DNA of 64,000 bases from Pseudomonas arsenicoxydans (lineage in GTDB: Bacteria; Pseudomonadota; Gammaproteobacteria; Pseudomonadales; Pseudomonadaceae), in NCBI RefSeq assembly GCF_006438915.1, contig NZ_RCZE01000004.1:186001-250000 (forward strand). The letters are read 5' to 3'. Both the position numbers and the translations under genes were made by a program. The notes below the pieces were generated by a model. That model saw only the letters and a list, made by a program, of their open reading frames with translations. It ran no database searches and was not told where the DNA came from. Every line of letters begins with the position of its first letter. The stretch's first letter is position 1. Of the stretch, positions 38,543 to 47,962 are shown in pieces.

Positions 38543-39334
38543 ATGCGCGTATTCCTGGCCCTCTGTTTGCTGGTGTTGAGCGGGCTGACCCAAGCCGCCA
38601 TCAAGACTCAGGAAATTCCCTATCAAAGTCCCGACGGCACAAAAATGATCGGCTACTACGCCTACGATGACGCCATTAAAGGCCCACGTCCCGGCGTGGT
38701 GGTGGTGCATGAGTTCTGGGGGCTGAACGACTACGCCAAGCGCCGCGCCCGAGACCTCGCCGGCCTGGGCTACAGCGCGCTGGCCATCGACATGTATGGC
38801 GGCGGCAAGAACACCGAGCATCCGAAGGACGCGATGGCGTTCATGCAAGAAGTGCTGAAAGACAGCTCGGCGGCCGCTGCGCGTTTTCAGGCCGGACTTG
38901 AACAGTTGAAACAACAACCGCAAACCGACCCGCAAAAAGTCGCGGCAATTGGTTACTGCTTTGGCGGCGGTGTGGTGCTGAATGCGGCACGCCAGGGTGC
39001 CCCGCTGCTGGGTGTGGTGAGTTTCCACGGTGCACTGGCAACCAATACGCCAGCCACCCCCGGCCATGTGAAAGCGAAAATCCTGGTGGAGCATGGAGCG
39101 ATGGACAGTATGGTCACGCCGGATGCCGTGGCGGCGTTCAAGGCTGAAATGGACAAGGCTGGGGCTGACTATACATTCGTCAACCTTGAGGGCGCCAAGC
39201 ATGGGTTCAGTAATCCGGATGCGGACCGGTTGAGCCATGGCGACCATGGTGGGCCGGATATCGGGTACAACAAGGCGGCGGATGAGCGTTCCTGGGCGGA
39301 CATGCAGGCGTTTTTCAAAAAGATATTTGGTTAG
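38543..39334 (+). CDS. dienelactone hydrolase family protein (exported)
   Basis: 263-residue alpha/beta-hydrolase with a signal peptide (MRVFLALCLLVLSGLTQAA). The nucleophile is the Cys of AIGYCFGGGVV, with the acid in EHGAMDSMV and the His in GAKHGFSNP, as in dienelactone hydrolases. The export signal argues against chlorocatechol breakdown; substrate unknown. Divergent from the phoPQ operon and sharing its promoter region. Confidence 0.9.
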   Translation: MRVFLALCLLVLSGLTQAAIKTQEIPYQSPDGTKMIGYYAYDDAIKGPRPGVVVVHEFWGLNDYAKRRARDLAGLGYSALAIDMYGGGKNTEHPKDAMAFMQEVLKDSSAAAARFQAGLEQLKQQPQTDPQKVAAIGYCFGGGVVLNAARQGAPLLGVVSFHGALATNTPATPGHVKAKILVEHGAMDSMVTPDAVAAFKAEMDKAGADYTFVNLEGAKHGFSNPDADRLSHGDHGGPDIGYNKAADERSWADMQAFFKKIFG

Positions 39335-39356
39335 TCAGGAAGACCACGGGGCGGCC

Positions 39357-39442
39357 ATTCGCGAGCAAGCCCGCTCCCACATTTGACCGGGTTCCTATTG
39401 GAGAAATGCGATCGAATGTGGGAGCGGGCTTGCTCGCGAAGG
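39357..39442. repeat. REP doublet (inverted pair)
   Basis: ATTCGCGAGCAAGCCCGCTC and its complement; spacer GACCGGGTTCC as in the 27.6-kb copy. It lies between the hydrolase gene and pcpS. Confidence 0.9.
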
Positions 39443-39496
39443 CCGCGCCGCCAATCTGAACCTTGCTACTACCCAGCCCGAGAGCAACCCGGCAAA

Positions 39497-40231
39497 ATGC
39501 CCGACATGAATCCCACCCCCGCCCTACCCGTCTGCTGCACCCCGCTCGATGCCCATTGGCCGCTGCCGTTTGTGCTGCCCGATACGGTGTTGCTGAGCAC
39601 CCACTTCAACAGCTCGCAACTGGCCAGCGATGATTTCCGGCGCAGCGCCATCGAGCCGCCGGCGAGCATTCAGCGCTCGGTCGCCAAGCGCCAGGCCGAG
39701 TTTCTTGCTGGACGCGTGTGCGCTCGGGCCGCGCTGCAACAATTGGAAGGCCTGAGTTTTATCCCGGCCATCGGCGAAGACCGGGCGCCGGTGTGGCCCG
39801 CGCACATTGCCGGCTCCATCACCCACAGCACCGGCCGGGCGGCGGCAATTGTCGCAAGGAAAACCGATTGGCGCGGGTTGGGGATGGATCTGGAAAACCT
39901 GCTCAACCCGGAACGGGCCGAGCGCCTGGCCGGAGAAATCCTCACGCCACCGGAGTTGCAGCGTATGGCGGCCGGTCGTCGTGATGATCTGGCGCTGCGG
40001 GTGACGTTGACGTTTTCGGTGAAGGAAAGTTTGTTCAAGGCGCTGTACCCGATTGTTCAGCAGCGCTTTTATTTTGAACATGCCGAGGTCCTGGAATGGA
40101 CCGAGGCCGGTGAAGTGCGGTTGCGGTTGCTGACGGATTTGTCTGCCGAGTGGCGCAATGGCACGGAGCTGGAAGCGCAGTTTGGGGTGATGGATGGGCA
40201 GTTGTTGAGTCTGGTCAGTATCAAGGCCTGA
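39497..40231 (+). CDS. pcpS: 4'-phosphopantetheinyl transferase PcpS
   Basis: Transfers phosphopantetheine from CoA to acyl carrier proteins and to siderophore NRPS carrier domains; pseudomonads typically use one such enzyme for both. Sfp/EntD-type motifs are AGSITHSTGRAA, GLGMDLENL (metal-binding Asp/Glu) and FSVKESLFKALYP. ~244 residues; the start may be 39497 or 39506 (MNPTPALP), three codons later. The closing stretch EAQFGVMDGQLLSLV matches PcpS. Confidence 0.93.
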   Translation: MPDMNPTPALPVCCTPLDAHWPLPFVLPDTVLLSTHFNSSQLASDDFRRSAIEPPASIQRSVAKRQAEFLAGRVCARAALQQLEGLSFIPAIGEDRAPVWPAHIAGSITHSTGRAAAIVARKTDWRGLGMDLENLLNPERAERLAGEILTPPELQRMAAGRRDDLALRVTLTFSVKESLFKALYPIVQQRFYFEHAEVLEWTEAGEVRLRLLTDLSAEWRNGTELEAQFGVMDGQLLSLVSIKA

Positions 40232-40252
40232 AGATCTTTGGTGGCTTGGCCG

Positions 40253-40346
40253 GCCCCTTCGCGAGCAAGCCCGCTCCCACATTTGACCGAGTTCCTTCAG
40301 GAGGAATGAGATTAAATGTGGGAGCGGGCTTGCTCGCGAAGGCGGC
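40253..40346. repeat. REP doublet (inverted pair)
   Basis: CCTTCGCGAGCAAGCCCGCT and its complement; spacer GACCGAGTTCCTTCAGGAGG. It lies between the converging pcpS and sensor-kinase genes. Confidence 0.9.
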
Positions 40347-40365
40347 CTATCATTCACCGCAAACC

Positions 40366-41976
40366 TCAGCGCTTCTCCTGGCTCCGCGGCCAACTCAGGC
40401 TGAAACACGCCCCACCCAGGCTCTTGCTCTTGCTGATCAACGCCCGTCCGTCATGCCAATGAATAATCCTGCGCACGATGGACAACCCCAACCCATGCCC
40501 GCCCGACGCGCGGGTACGGCTGTCATCCAGGCGCAGGAACGGCGTGAAAATCCGCTCCCAGGCCAACTCCGGCACCCCAGGCCCGTCATCCTCGACGTCC
40601 ACCCGGCAACGCTGCTGCCCCACCTGATAACTCACGGTCACTCGCGACGAGGCGTGGCGCATGGCGTTGCTGACGAGGTTCTGGATGGCCCGATGCAAGT
40701 AACGCGGTTCCGCCTCGACCCAGGCGTCATCACAATCCGCCGCCGACAAACACAACCCTCGTTGAACCGTGACCTCAGCGCGTAATGGCGCCAGTTCTTC
40801 GATCACTTGATTGACCAGCGCGTCCAGATCGATCCGCTGGAAATTCAGTGCCGGCGAACCCTGCTCCAGCCGCGCGTAGGTCAGCATCTCATCAACCAGT
40901 TTGTCGAGATCCTCGATGTCGTGGTCCATGCCTTCGCGGTATTTTTCCAGCTGCTGCGGCGTGGTGGCCGAGCCGATCATCTCCAGGCCGAAACGCAGGC
41001 GCGCCACGGGTGTGCGCAACTCGTGGGACACCGCGCGCACCAGTTCGCGCTGGATCGCCAGCAATTGCTGCAAGTGCTCGGCCATGCCGTTGAACGCCGC
41101 GGCCAATCGCCCCACCGAGTCGGCACCGCGCGCCGGCACGCGAGTTTCCAGGCTGCCCTTGGCGATGCGCGTGGCGGCCGCTTCCAGTCCGCGCAAACGC
41201 CGCTCCAGTTGCCGTACCAACAGGTAGACGATCAAACCGATCAGGCTCAATCCGAGCGCCGCGATCAACACCAGCCATTCAGGTGGATAAGGATTCATCT
41301 GGTACAGCGGGCCGATCTCCAGCACCCACGGCGTCCCGACCATGCCGGCAAACACCCGGATCGAGTCGCCGCCCTTGCCCAGCGCCATTACCGTGTCGCC
41401 CTCGGAGACCCGGCGGCTCTGGTCTTCGTCCATGTCCGCCTGCTCGACCTTGACCAGGCGCAAGTCGAAACCAAAACCTTTGTCTTCTTTCAACTGCGCC
41501 AGCCGCTCGGGTTGCTCCGCCACCGGGTAGCGCACCAGCTCATCTACCAGCAAATAAATAGTGGCACGGGCCAATTGTTCGCTGATCTGCTGCACCTCGC
41601 CGGTGAGCACCAACTGTTCCTTGTCACTGACCAGTCGATAGACCTTGGCCGCGTGCGGGCCGGTCTGCTCCACCAGCGCCTGACCACGCAGCACGCGGGT
41701 TCGCTGGGTGAGGTCGAGGCCGGTCTGGGCGAACGTGGTCAGCGCCAGTGGAATGCCGAGCAAGCGCTCCCAGACCAGCAACGCGCGGTGACGCTCGGTT
41801 TCGTTCATCGGCTTGAGGTTGTCGGCCATCAACGAAAACGTACCGTGGGCCAGACGCTCGCGGTATTGCTCGCTGCGAACTTCGTTGAGCAGGTGCAACG
41901 CCAGCACGCCGAGCACTGCGACCAACACCAGCGCCGCACACATGCCGCCATAAATGCGCAGGAAGATCGAATTCAC
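40366..41976 (-). CDS. sensor histidine kinase (RstB-like)
   Basis: 536-residue inner-membrane kinase: TM1 (~8-28), long periplasmic domain (~29-225), TM2 (~232-255), HAMP, HisKA with AVSHELRTPVARL (His318) and HATPase_c (NLVSNAMRHAS, DDGPGVPELAW, GHGLGLSIV). It pairs with the regulator whose gene it overlaps by four bases. The position beside nrdA corresponds, as I recall, to PA1157-PA1158. Signal unknown. Confidence 0.88.
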   Translation of the reverse strand: MNSIFLRIYGGMCAALVLVAVLGVLALHLLNEVRSEQYRERLAHGTFSLMADNLKPMNETERHRALLVWERLLGIPLALTTFAQTGLDLTQRTRVLRGQALVEQTGPHAAKVYRLVSDKEQLVLTGEVQQISEQLARATIYLLVDELVRYPVAEQPERLAQLKEDKGFGFDLRLVKVEQADMDEDQSRRVSEGDTVMALGKGGDSIRVFAGMVGTPWVLEIGPLYQMNPYPPEWLVLIAALGLSLIGLIVYLLVRQLERRLRGLEAAATRIAKGSLETRVPARGADSVGRLAAAFNGMAEHLQQLLAIQRELVRAVSHELRTPVARLRFGLEMIGSATTPQQLEKYREGMDHDIEDLDKLVDEMLTYARLEQGSPALNFQRIDLDALVNQVIEELAPLRAEVTVQRGLCLSAADCDDAWVEAEPRYLHRAIQNLVSNAMRHASSRVTVSYQVGQQRCRVDVEDDGPGVPELAWERIFTPFLRLDDSRTRASGGHGLGLSIVRRIIHWHDGRALISKSKSLGGACFSLSWPRSQEKR

Positions 41977-42695
41977 AGCGACGGGTCTACGCAGGCTTCG
42001 GGCACGAACAGATACCCCTTGCTGCGAATGGTTTTGATCAGTCGCGGGTGCTCGGGGTCATCGCCGATTTTCGGGCGGATGCGCGAGATACGCACGTCGA
42101 TGGAACGGTCCTGGCCGTCATAACCGATGCCACGCAAGGCGGTAAATATCTCTTCCCGCGACAGGATGCGCCCCGCATTGGCGACCAGCAGCCAGAGCAG
42201 GTCGAACTCGGCGCTGGTCAGCTCGATGCCGTTGTCATTCAACCAGGCTTCACGCAATGCGTTGTCCACCACCAGCGGACCAAACTGCAGACGCCGTTGT
42301 ATTTCCGGGGTGGCCTCAGGGGCTTCGCTACGGCGCAACAGGGCCTGGATGCGCGCCAGCAACAGGCGCGGGCGCACGGGTTTACAGACGTAGTCGTCGG
42401 CACCGAGGTCGAGGCCGAGAATCTGGTCGGTGTCGTCGGTGCGAGCGGTGAGCATCAGGATCGGGCCGTCATATTTGTCGCGGACCTTGCGGCAAATGCT
42501 CAGGCCGTCTTCGCCCGGCAGCATCAGGTCGAGAATCACCAGGTCCGGTTTCTCTTTAATGATGCGTGCCGCCGCCAGCGCACCGTTGCCTTCGATTGAA
42601 ACGCGCAGGCCATTGGCTTCCAGGTAGTCGCGGGTCAGTTCGGCCAGACGCTGGTCGTCCTCCACAATCAATACCTGCCAGGCTTCTTGCTCCAC
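41973..42695 (-). CDS. OmpR-family response regulator (RstA-like)
   Basis: 240 residues: receiver with Asp56 (LVILDLMLPGEDG) and Lys in DDYVCKPVR, and winged helix with DRSIDVRISRIRPKIGDD and IRSKGYLFVPE. The start is GTG at 42695, five bases after AGAGG; the longer frame to 42959 lacks homology. Overlaps its kinase gene (ATGA). Confidence 0.9.
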   Translation of the reverse strand: MEQEAWQVLIVEDDQRLAELTRDYLEANGLRVSIEGNGALAAARIIKEKPDLVILDLMLPGEDGLSICRKVRDKYDGPILMLTARTDDTDQILGLDLGADDYVCKPVRPRLLLARIQALLRRSEAPEATPEIQRRLQFGPLVVDNALREAWLNDNGIELTSAEFDLLWLLVANAGRILSREEIFTALRGIGYDGQDRSIDVRISRIRPKIGDDPEHPRLIKTIRSKGYLFVPEACVDPSL

Positions 42696-42985
42696 GGTGA
42701 CCTCTGCTTGCCAACAACACTTATAAGGAAGGATCCGCCCGTCTTTTTGTAATGATTGGGGAGGATAAGAATGCATAACCATGGGGCGATTGTATAAACG
42801 CCACCCGTCGAGAACACAAGCCGGTAAATGCGTTCGGACAACCCGGTTTTTTGTGATAGGGTTCGCGCCCTTAAAAATCCAAACGGCTGTTTTCAATCGT
42901 TGAAATTCGATGAAAAACGGCTCGATCCAGCTAGGTCGCGGCCTGCACGCCAGTTCCACCTTTCACACACAATTTACACACAGGT

Positions 42986-42994
42986 TTATCCACA
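42986..42994 (+). promoter_or_regulatory. consensus DnaA box
   Basis: Perfect TTATCCACA, 30-45 bp upstream of the NrdR-like boxes. DnaA-ATP controls nrdAB in E. coli; a similar role here is inference. Confidence 0.5.
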
Positions 42995-43020
42995 GGTAGC
43001 ACGTTGCAACACCTCCCAAA

Positions 43021-43066
43021 ACGCACTATCTTGTACCCCGGCGCCAAAAAACCCCTACATGTAGGG
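43021..43066. promoter_or_regulatory. tandem NrdR-like boxes
   Basis: Box 1 CACTATCTTG (43024-43033) and box 2 CTACATGTAG (43055-43064, inside the perfect palindrome CCCTACATGTAGGG). Each matches 8 of 10 positions of the NrdR core CWATATATWG. The centres are exactly 31 bp apart, a spacing reported for paired NrdR sites. Confidence 0.6.
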
Positions 43067-43428
43067 TTTTGGCTAAAAAGCCCAACCACATTTCAGACCA
43101 GAAACTCAAGCGCTTTATTGCCTGTTTTTGGTTGAACCCAGCACGATTTTACAAGCCCAAACCGCACAGGCGGATGGCACCGTTTTTTCAGGCCAGAACA
43201 GCCAGAACGGTACGGGTGTTGCAGTCATTACTGGCACCCTGAAAGGAATCCGGTTTCGAGCCCAGGCTCGCGGCCAAAGACTTCGGCAAGGAAGCGGCAT
43301 CATTAGCCTTTTCCTACTGTCCCGAAGTTGTTATGCCCGACACCACGTCGGTTGTAGTGCTTCAGGACAGAACGGTGGGCACCATGAAGGTGCTCAAACA
43401 AACATAGAGAATGTGGAGACACCCCCCC

Positions 43429-46323
43429 ATGCAAACCGACACAACTCGCGAGAACCCGCAGGGCACCTTGCCGCAGGCCGCTGATTCGACTTCGGATCTG
43501 TCCGCCACCGCGCCAGGTCAGCTGCGTGTGATCAAGCGTAACGGGACTGTCGTTCCTTACACCGATGACAAGATCACCGTCGCCATCACCAAAGCGTTTC
43601 TCGCAGTTGAAGGCGGCACCGCTGCCGCCTCGTCGCGAATCCATGACACCGTGGCCCGCCTGACCGAACAAGTCACCGCGACCTTCAAGCGTCGCATGCC
43701 CTCGGGCGGCACCATCCACATCGAAGAAATCCAGGACCAGGTTGAACTGGCCCTGATGCGTGCCGGCGAGCAGAAAGTAGCCCGCGACTACGTGATCTAC
43801 CGTGACGGTCGTTCGAAACAACGCGCGGCCCACGCCCCGGCCGAAGAAGCCGTCAACGCTCACCCGTCGATCCGCATCACCCGCGCCGATGGCACCTTTG
43901 CTCCTCTGGACATGGGCCGCCTGAACACCATCGTCACCGAAGCGTGCGAAGGCCTGGAAGAAGTCGACGGCGACCTGATCCAGCGCGAAACCCTGAAAAA
44001 CCTGTACGACGGCGTGGCCCTGACCGACGTCAACACCGCACTGGTGATGACCGCCCGTACGTTGGTTGAGCGTGAGCCGAACTACTCGTTCGTGACCGCC
44101 CGGCTGCTGATGGACACCCTGCGTGCCGAAGGTCTGAGCTTCCTGGAAGTCGCTGAAAGCGCGACTCACCACGAAATGGTCGACCTGTACGCCAAAGCCC
44201 TGCCTGCCTACATCGCCAAGGGTATCGAATTCGAATTGCTGAACCCGATCCTGGCCACGTTTGACCTGGAAAAACTCGGCAAGGCGATCAACCACGAGCG
44301 CGACCAGCAGTTCACCTACCTGGGCCTGCAAACCCTGTACGACCGTTACTTCATCCACAAGGACGGTATCCGCTTCGAACTGCCGCAAATCTTCTTCATG
44401 CGCGTGGCCATGGGCCTGGCGATCGAAGAGAAGCAGAAAGAAGACCGCGCCATTGAGTTCTACAACCTGTTGTCGTCCTTCGACTACATGTCCTCGACGC
44501 CGACCCTGTTCAACGCCGGTACCCTGCGTCCACAGTTGTCGAGCTGCTACCTGACCACCGTGCCGGATGACCTGTCGGGCATCTATCACGCGATCCACGA
44601 CAACGCCATGTTGTCGAAATTCGCCGGTGGCCTGGGCAACGACTGGACGCCGGTGCGTGCGCTCGGTTCGTACATCAAGGGCACCAACGGCAAATCCCAA
44701 GGCGTTGTTCCGTTCCTGAAAGTAGTAAACGACACCGCCGTTGCCGTTAACCAGGGTGGCAAGCGCAAAGGCGCTGTGTGTGCCTACCTGGAAACCTGGC
44801 ACATGGACATCGAAGAGTTCATCGAGCTGCGCAAGAACACCGGTGATGACCGTCGTCGTACCCACGACATGAACACCGCCAACTGGATCCCTGACCTGTT
44901 CATGAAGCGCGTCTTCGATGACGGCAAGTGGACCCTGTTCTCGCCATCCGAAGTACCGGACCTGCACGACCTGACCGGTAAAGCTTTCGAAGAGCGCTAC
45001 GAGTACTACGAAGCCCTGACCGAATACCCAGGCAAGGTCAAACTGTTCAAGACCATCCAGGCCAAAGACCTGTGGCGCAAAATGCTGTCCATGCTGTTTG
45101 AAACCGGCCACCCATGGCTGACCTTCAAAGACCCGTGCAACCTGCGCAGCCCGCAGCAGCACGTGGGCGTGGTCCACAGCTCGAACCTGTGCACCGAGAT
45201 CACCTTGAACACCAACAAGGACGAGATCGCCGTTTGCAACCTGGGCTCGATCAACCTGCCGAACCACATCGTCAACGGCAAGCTCGATACCGCCAAGCTG
45301 GAACGCACCGTGAACACCGCTGTTCGCATGCTCGATAACGTGATCGACATCAACTACTACTCGGTGCCACAAGCGAAGAACTCCAACTTCAAGCACCGTC
45401 CGGTCGGTCTGGGCATCATGGGCTTCCAGGACGCGCTGTACCTGCAGCACATTCCTTACGGTTCCGACGCTGCCGTCGAGTTCGCCGACAAGTCGATGGA
45501 AGCGGTCAGCTACTACGCAATCCAGGCTTCCTGCGATCTGGCCGATGAGCGCGGCGCCTACGAGACGTTCCAGGGTTCGCTGTGGTCAAAAGGCATCCTG
45601 CCGCTGGATTCGCAACAGATCCTGATCGAGCAACGTGGCCAGAAGTACATCGACGTTGACCTGAACGAATCCCTGGACTGGGCACCGGTTCGCGCCCGTG
45701 TACAGAAAGGCATTCGTAACTCCAACATCATGGCCATCGCACCGACCGCGACCATCGCCAACATCACTGGCGTCTCGCAGTCGATCGAACCGACCTACCA
45801 GAACCTCTACGTGAAATCGAACCTGTCGGGCGAATTCACCGTGATCAACCCGTACCTGGTTCGCGACCTGAAGGCTCGCGGTCTGTGGGACTCGGTCATG
45901 ATCAACGACCTGAAGTACTACGACGGTTCGGTGCAGCAGATCGAGCGCATCCCGCAAGAACTCAAAGAGCTCTACGCGACTGCTTTCGAAGTGGACACCA
46001 AGTGGATCGTTGACGCGGCCAGCCGTCGCCAGAAGTGGATCGACCAGGCTCAGTCGCTGAACCTGTACATCGCTGGCGCTTCGGGCAAAAAGCTGGACGT
46101 GACCTACCGCATGGCCTGGTACCGTGGCCTGAAAACCACTTACTACCTCCGTGCCCTGGCCGCGACCAGCACCGAGAAGTCGACCATCAACACCGGCAAG
46201 CTGAACGCTGTTTCCAGCGGCGGCAACCACGGTGAAGATTCGGTCCTGGCTGCACCTGCCGGCCCTGCTCCAGTGCCAAAGGCCTGCGCCATCGACGAGC
46301 CGGATTGCGAAGCTTGCCAATAA
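43429..46323 (+). CDS. nrdA: ribonucleoside-diphosphate reductase alpha subunit (class Ia)
   Basis: Large subunit of aerobic ribonucleotide reductase, making dNDPs from NDPs with NrdB. 964 residues. Two ATP-cone domains stand in tandem at the N-terminus (LRVIKRNGTVVPYTDDKI ~30-130 and IRITRADGTFAPLDMGRLN ~145-240), giving dATP control as in P. aeruginosa NrdA. The catalytic barrel has SSNLCTEITLNT (active-site Cys and Glu), LSSCYL and the C-terminal redox pair CEACQ. The ATG at 43429 is used (GGAG 11 bases upstream); an in-frame ATG six codons earlier overlaps that site. nrdB is not in the window. Confidence 0.96.
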   Translation: MQTDTTRENPQGTLPQAADSTSDLSATAPGQLRVIKRNGTVVPYTDDKITVAITKAFLAVEGGTAAASSRIHDTVARLTEQVTATFKRRMPSGGTIHIEEIQDQVELALMRAGEQKVARDYVIYRDGRSKQRAAHAPAEEAVNAHPSIRITRADGTFAPLDMGRLNTIVTEACEGLEEVDGDLIQRETLKNLYDGVALTDVNTALVMTARTLVEREPNYSFVTARLLMDTLRAEGLSFLEVAESATHHEMVDLYAKALPAYIAKGIEFELLNPILATFDLEKLGKAINHERDQQFTYLGLQTLYDRYFIHKDGIRFELPQIFFMRVAMGLAIEEKQKEDRAIEFYNLLSSFDYMSSTPTLFNAGTLRPQLSSCYLTTVPDDLSGIYHAIHDNAMLSKFAGGLGNDWTPVRALGSYIKGTNGKSQGVVPFLKVVNDTAVAVNQGGKRKGAVCAYLETWHMDIEEFIELRKNTGDDRRRTHDMNTANWIPDLFMKRVFDDGKWTLFSPSEVPDLHDLTGKAFEERYEYYEALTEYPGKVKLFKTIQAKDLWRKMLSMLFETGHPWLTFKDPCNLRSPQQHVGVVHSSNLCTEITLNTNKDEIAVCNLGSINLPNHIVNGKLDTAKLERTVNTAVRMLDNVIDINYYSVPQAKNSNFKHRPVGLGIMGFQDALYLQHIPYGSDAAVEFADKSMEAVSYYAIQASCDLADERGAYETFQGSLWSKGILPLDSQQILIEQRGQKYIDVDLNESLDWAPVRARVQKGIRNSNIMAIAPTATIANITGVSQSIEPTYQNLYVKSNLSGEFTVINPYLVRDLKARGLWDSVMINDLKYYDGSVQQIERIPQELKELYATAFEVDTKWIVDAASRRQKWIDQAQSLNLYIAGASGKKLDVTYRMAWYRGLKTTYYLRALAATSTEKSTINTGKLNAVSSGGNHGEDSVLAAPAGPAPVPKACAIDEPDCEACQ

Positions 46324-46356
46324 GCCGAGCCGGTAGGCGCTGAAAGGCGCTTGCCG

Positions 46357-46394
46357 AAACCCCCGATCACTCCTCTGGATGGGTCGGGGGTTTT
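46357..46394 (+). terminator. rho-independent terminator of nrdA
   Basis: AAACCCCCGA paired with TCGGGGGTTT around a 16-base loop, then TTTC and TTTT; 34 bp after the stop. It argues that nrdA is transcribed alone. Confidence 0.88.
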
Positions 46395-46428
46395 CTTTTG
46401 CCTCAAGGAAAGTAGTGACAGTGCTGGC

Positions 46429-46516
46429 CTCTTCGCGAGCAAGCCAGCTCCCACATTTAGTTGCATTCCTCCTGAAGGAACTCGGTCAAATGTGGGAGCG
46501 GGCTTGCTCGCGAAGA
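46429..46516. repeat. REP doublet (inverted pair)
   Basis: CTTCGCGAGCAAGCCAGCTC and an inverted copy; spacer CCTGAAGGAACTCGGTCAA. It lies between the converging nrdA and flgE. Confidence 0.9.
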
Positions 46517-46563
46517 AGCCAGCTCTAACAACGCAAAACCCAAGACCCGGACACAAACCCTGG

Positions 46564-46597
46564 CCATAAAAAAACCCCTCTTTCGAGGGGTTCTTTA
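46564..46597 (-). terminator. rho-independent terminator of flgBCDE
   Basis: On the minus strand ACCCCTCGAAAGAGGGGT followed by TTTTTTT; ~17 bp after the flgE stop. Confidence 0.9.
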
Positions 46598-46614
46598 GGC
46601 AGCGCTATCAGGCA

Positions 46615-47931
46615 TCAAGTCATCTGAATGATGGTCTGCATGATGGTGCTCTGGGTGGAGATGGTCTTGGCGTTCGCCTGGTAGTTGCTCTGCGCCTTGA
46701 TCAAATCAACCAGTTCGTTGGTCAGGTTGACGTTGGACTCTTCCAGCGAGTTGGACACCACCGAACCCAGCGTACCGGTTTTCGGTGCATCGATGCCCGG
46801 CACGCCCGAGGCGAAGGTTTCTTTCCAGCCAGAACCACCGATTGGCTGCAAGCCTTGTTCGTTGGCGAAGCTGGCAATGGCGACCTGGCCGATGGCCTTG
46901 GTTTGCTGGTTGGTGAAGTTGGCGGTCATGACACCGCTTTCGTCGATGGTCAGGCTGGAGATCTGGCCAGTCGCGTAACCGTCCTGGTACTGCGCAGTAC
47001 GAGCAGTTGGCGAAGCGTACGACGTGGTTTTGGTCATGTCGAACGCGATACCGGCCGCTGCTGCGTCCGAGCCATTCAGGGCCCAGGTCGGCGGGTTAGC
47101 GTTGGGGTTAACCACCACACCCGGCTTCCAGCCTGTCATGGTCAGGGTGGTGCCGGTTTGCGTCCAGCCCGCACCGCCCACCAGGGTCTTGATGGTGCCA
47201 TCAGGGTTGAAGGTCAGGTCAGCAGTGATCGGCACCGGCGGCTCAGCCAGTGGGTTGGTTGGGCTACGGCCGTCCATGTAGGTGTAGACAGTCCAGGAGT
47301 TGGACGCCGCGTTTTTAACGTAGTACTGGTCCATCGTGTGCTGGTTACCCTGCGTGTCGTACACAGGGGTGGAAATGGTCTTGCTGTAGCTGTTGGTGTC
47401 TTTGACGTTGAACGGGGTCACTGTTGGCAGTGGGTCCGAGGAATTCAGGTTCATTGTCTGGTCGACACGAGTGGTCGCGTGCGGCGCCAGGCTCGAGGTG
47501 TCGATTTTCAGGTCGGTCAGCACGCCGTTGATGATCTTGCCGTTGGCGTCTACGCCAAAACCCTGCAAGCGGCGGCCGTTGTTGTCGACCACGTAGTTCT
47601 GGGCGTCAGTCTTGAACGCACCGGCACGGGTATAACTCAGCGAACCGTTGTCGCTCATGACGAAGAAACCGTTGCCCTGGATACCCATGTCCAACACGTT
47701 GCCGGTGTTGTTCACGTCGCCCTGACCGAACTGCTGGGCAACGTTGGCCAGACGCACGCCGTTGCCGACGGTCTTGCTGCCGGTACCCAGGCGAGTGGCC
47801 GAGTACACGTCTTCGAATTCTGCACGGGACGATTTGAAACCGGTGGTCGCGACGTTGGCGATGTTGTTACCGGTCACGTCCAGTTGTTTGTTGGCTGCAT
47901 AGAGACCGCTAAGGCCGATATTGAAAGACAT
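46615..47931 (-). CDS. flgE: flagellar hook protein FlgE
   Basis: Builds the flexible hook. 438 residues with the rod/hook N-terminal motif (MSFNIGLSGLYAANKQLDVT, NNIANVATTGFKSSRAEF) and C-terminal amphipathic helix (ESNVNLTNELVDLIKAQSNY). The middle is the variable D1/D2 region. Fourth gene of flgBCDE, ending at a strong terminator; any flgF onward must lie elsewhere. Confidence 0.97.
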   Translation of the reverse strand: MSFNIGLSGLYAANKQLDVTGNNIANVATTGFKSSRAEFEDVYSATRLGTGSKTVGNGVRLANVAQQFGQGDVNNTGNVLDMGIQGNGFFVMSDNGSLSYTRAGAFKTDAQNYVVDNNGRRLQGFGVDANGKIINGVLTDLKIDTSSLAPHATTRVDQTMNLNSSDPLPTVTPFNVKDTNSYSKTISTPVYDTQGNQHTMDQYYVKNAASNSWTVYTYMDGRSPTNPLAEPPVPITADLTFNPDGTIKTLVGGAGWTQTGTTLTMTGWKPGVVVNPNANPPTWALNGSDAAAAGIAFDMTKTTSYASPTARTAQYQDGYATGQISSLTIDESGVMTANFTNQQTKAIGQVAIASFANEQGLQPIGGSGWKETFASGVPGIDAPKTGTLGSVVSNSLEESNVNLTNELVDLIKAQSNYQANAKTISTQSTIMQTIIQMT

Positions 47932-47962
47932 ATTCCACTCCTTTGTGCCGTGTTAGTCGGCT

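Larger units (their letters stand above)
42696..43428. other. 733-bp divergent region upstream of nrdA
   Basis: No gene-like frame. It contains the leader of the RstA-like gene, two ACACACA repeats (42964-42982), a consensus DnaA box and two NrdR-like boxes. About 360 bp between the second NrdR box and nrdA would form a long leader or hold further elements that I cannot identify. Confidence 0.5.

Noticed and set aside
43172..43190. TGGCACCGTTTTTTC upstream of nrdA as a sigma-54 promoter
   Set aside because: It lacks the GC at -12.
43303..45450. Long open frame (715 codons) on the minus strand opposite nrdA
   Set aside because: Antisense shadow of a strongly conserved gene; Val/Gln/His-rich translation, no ribosome-binding site.
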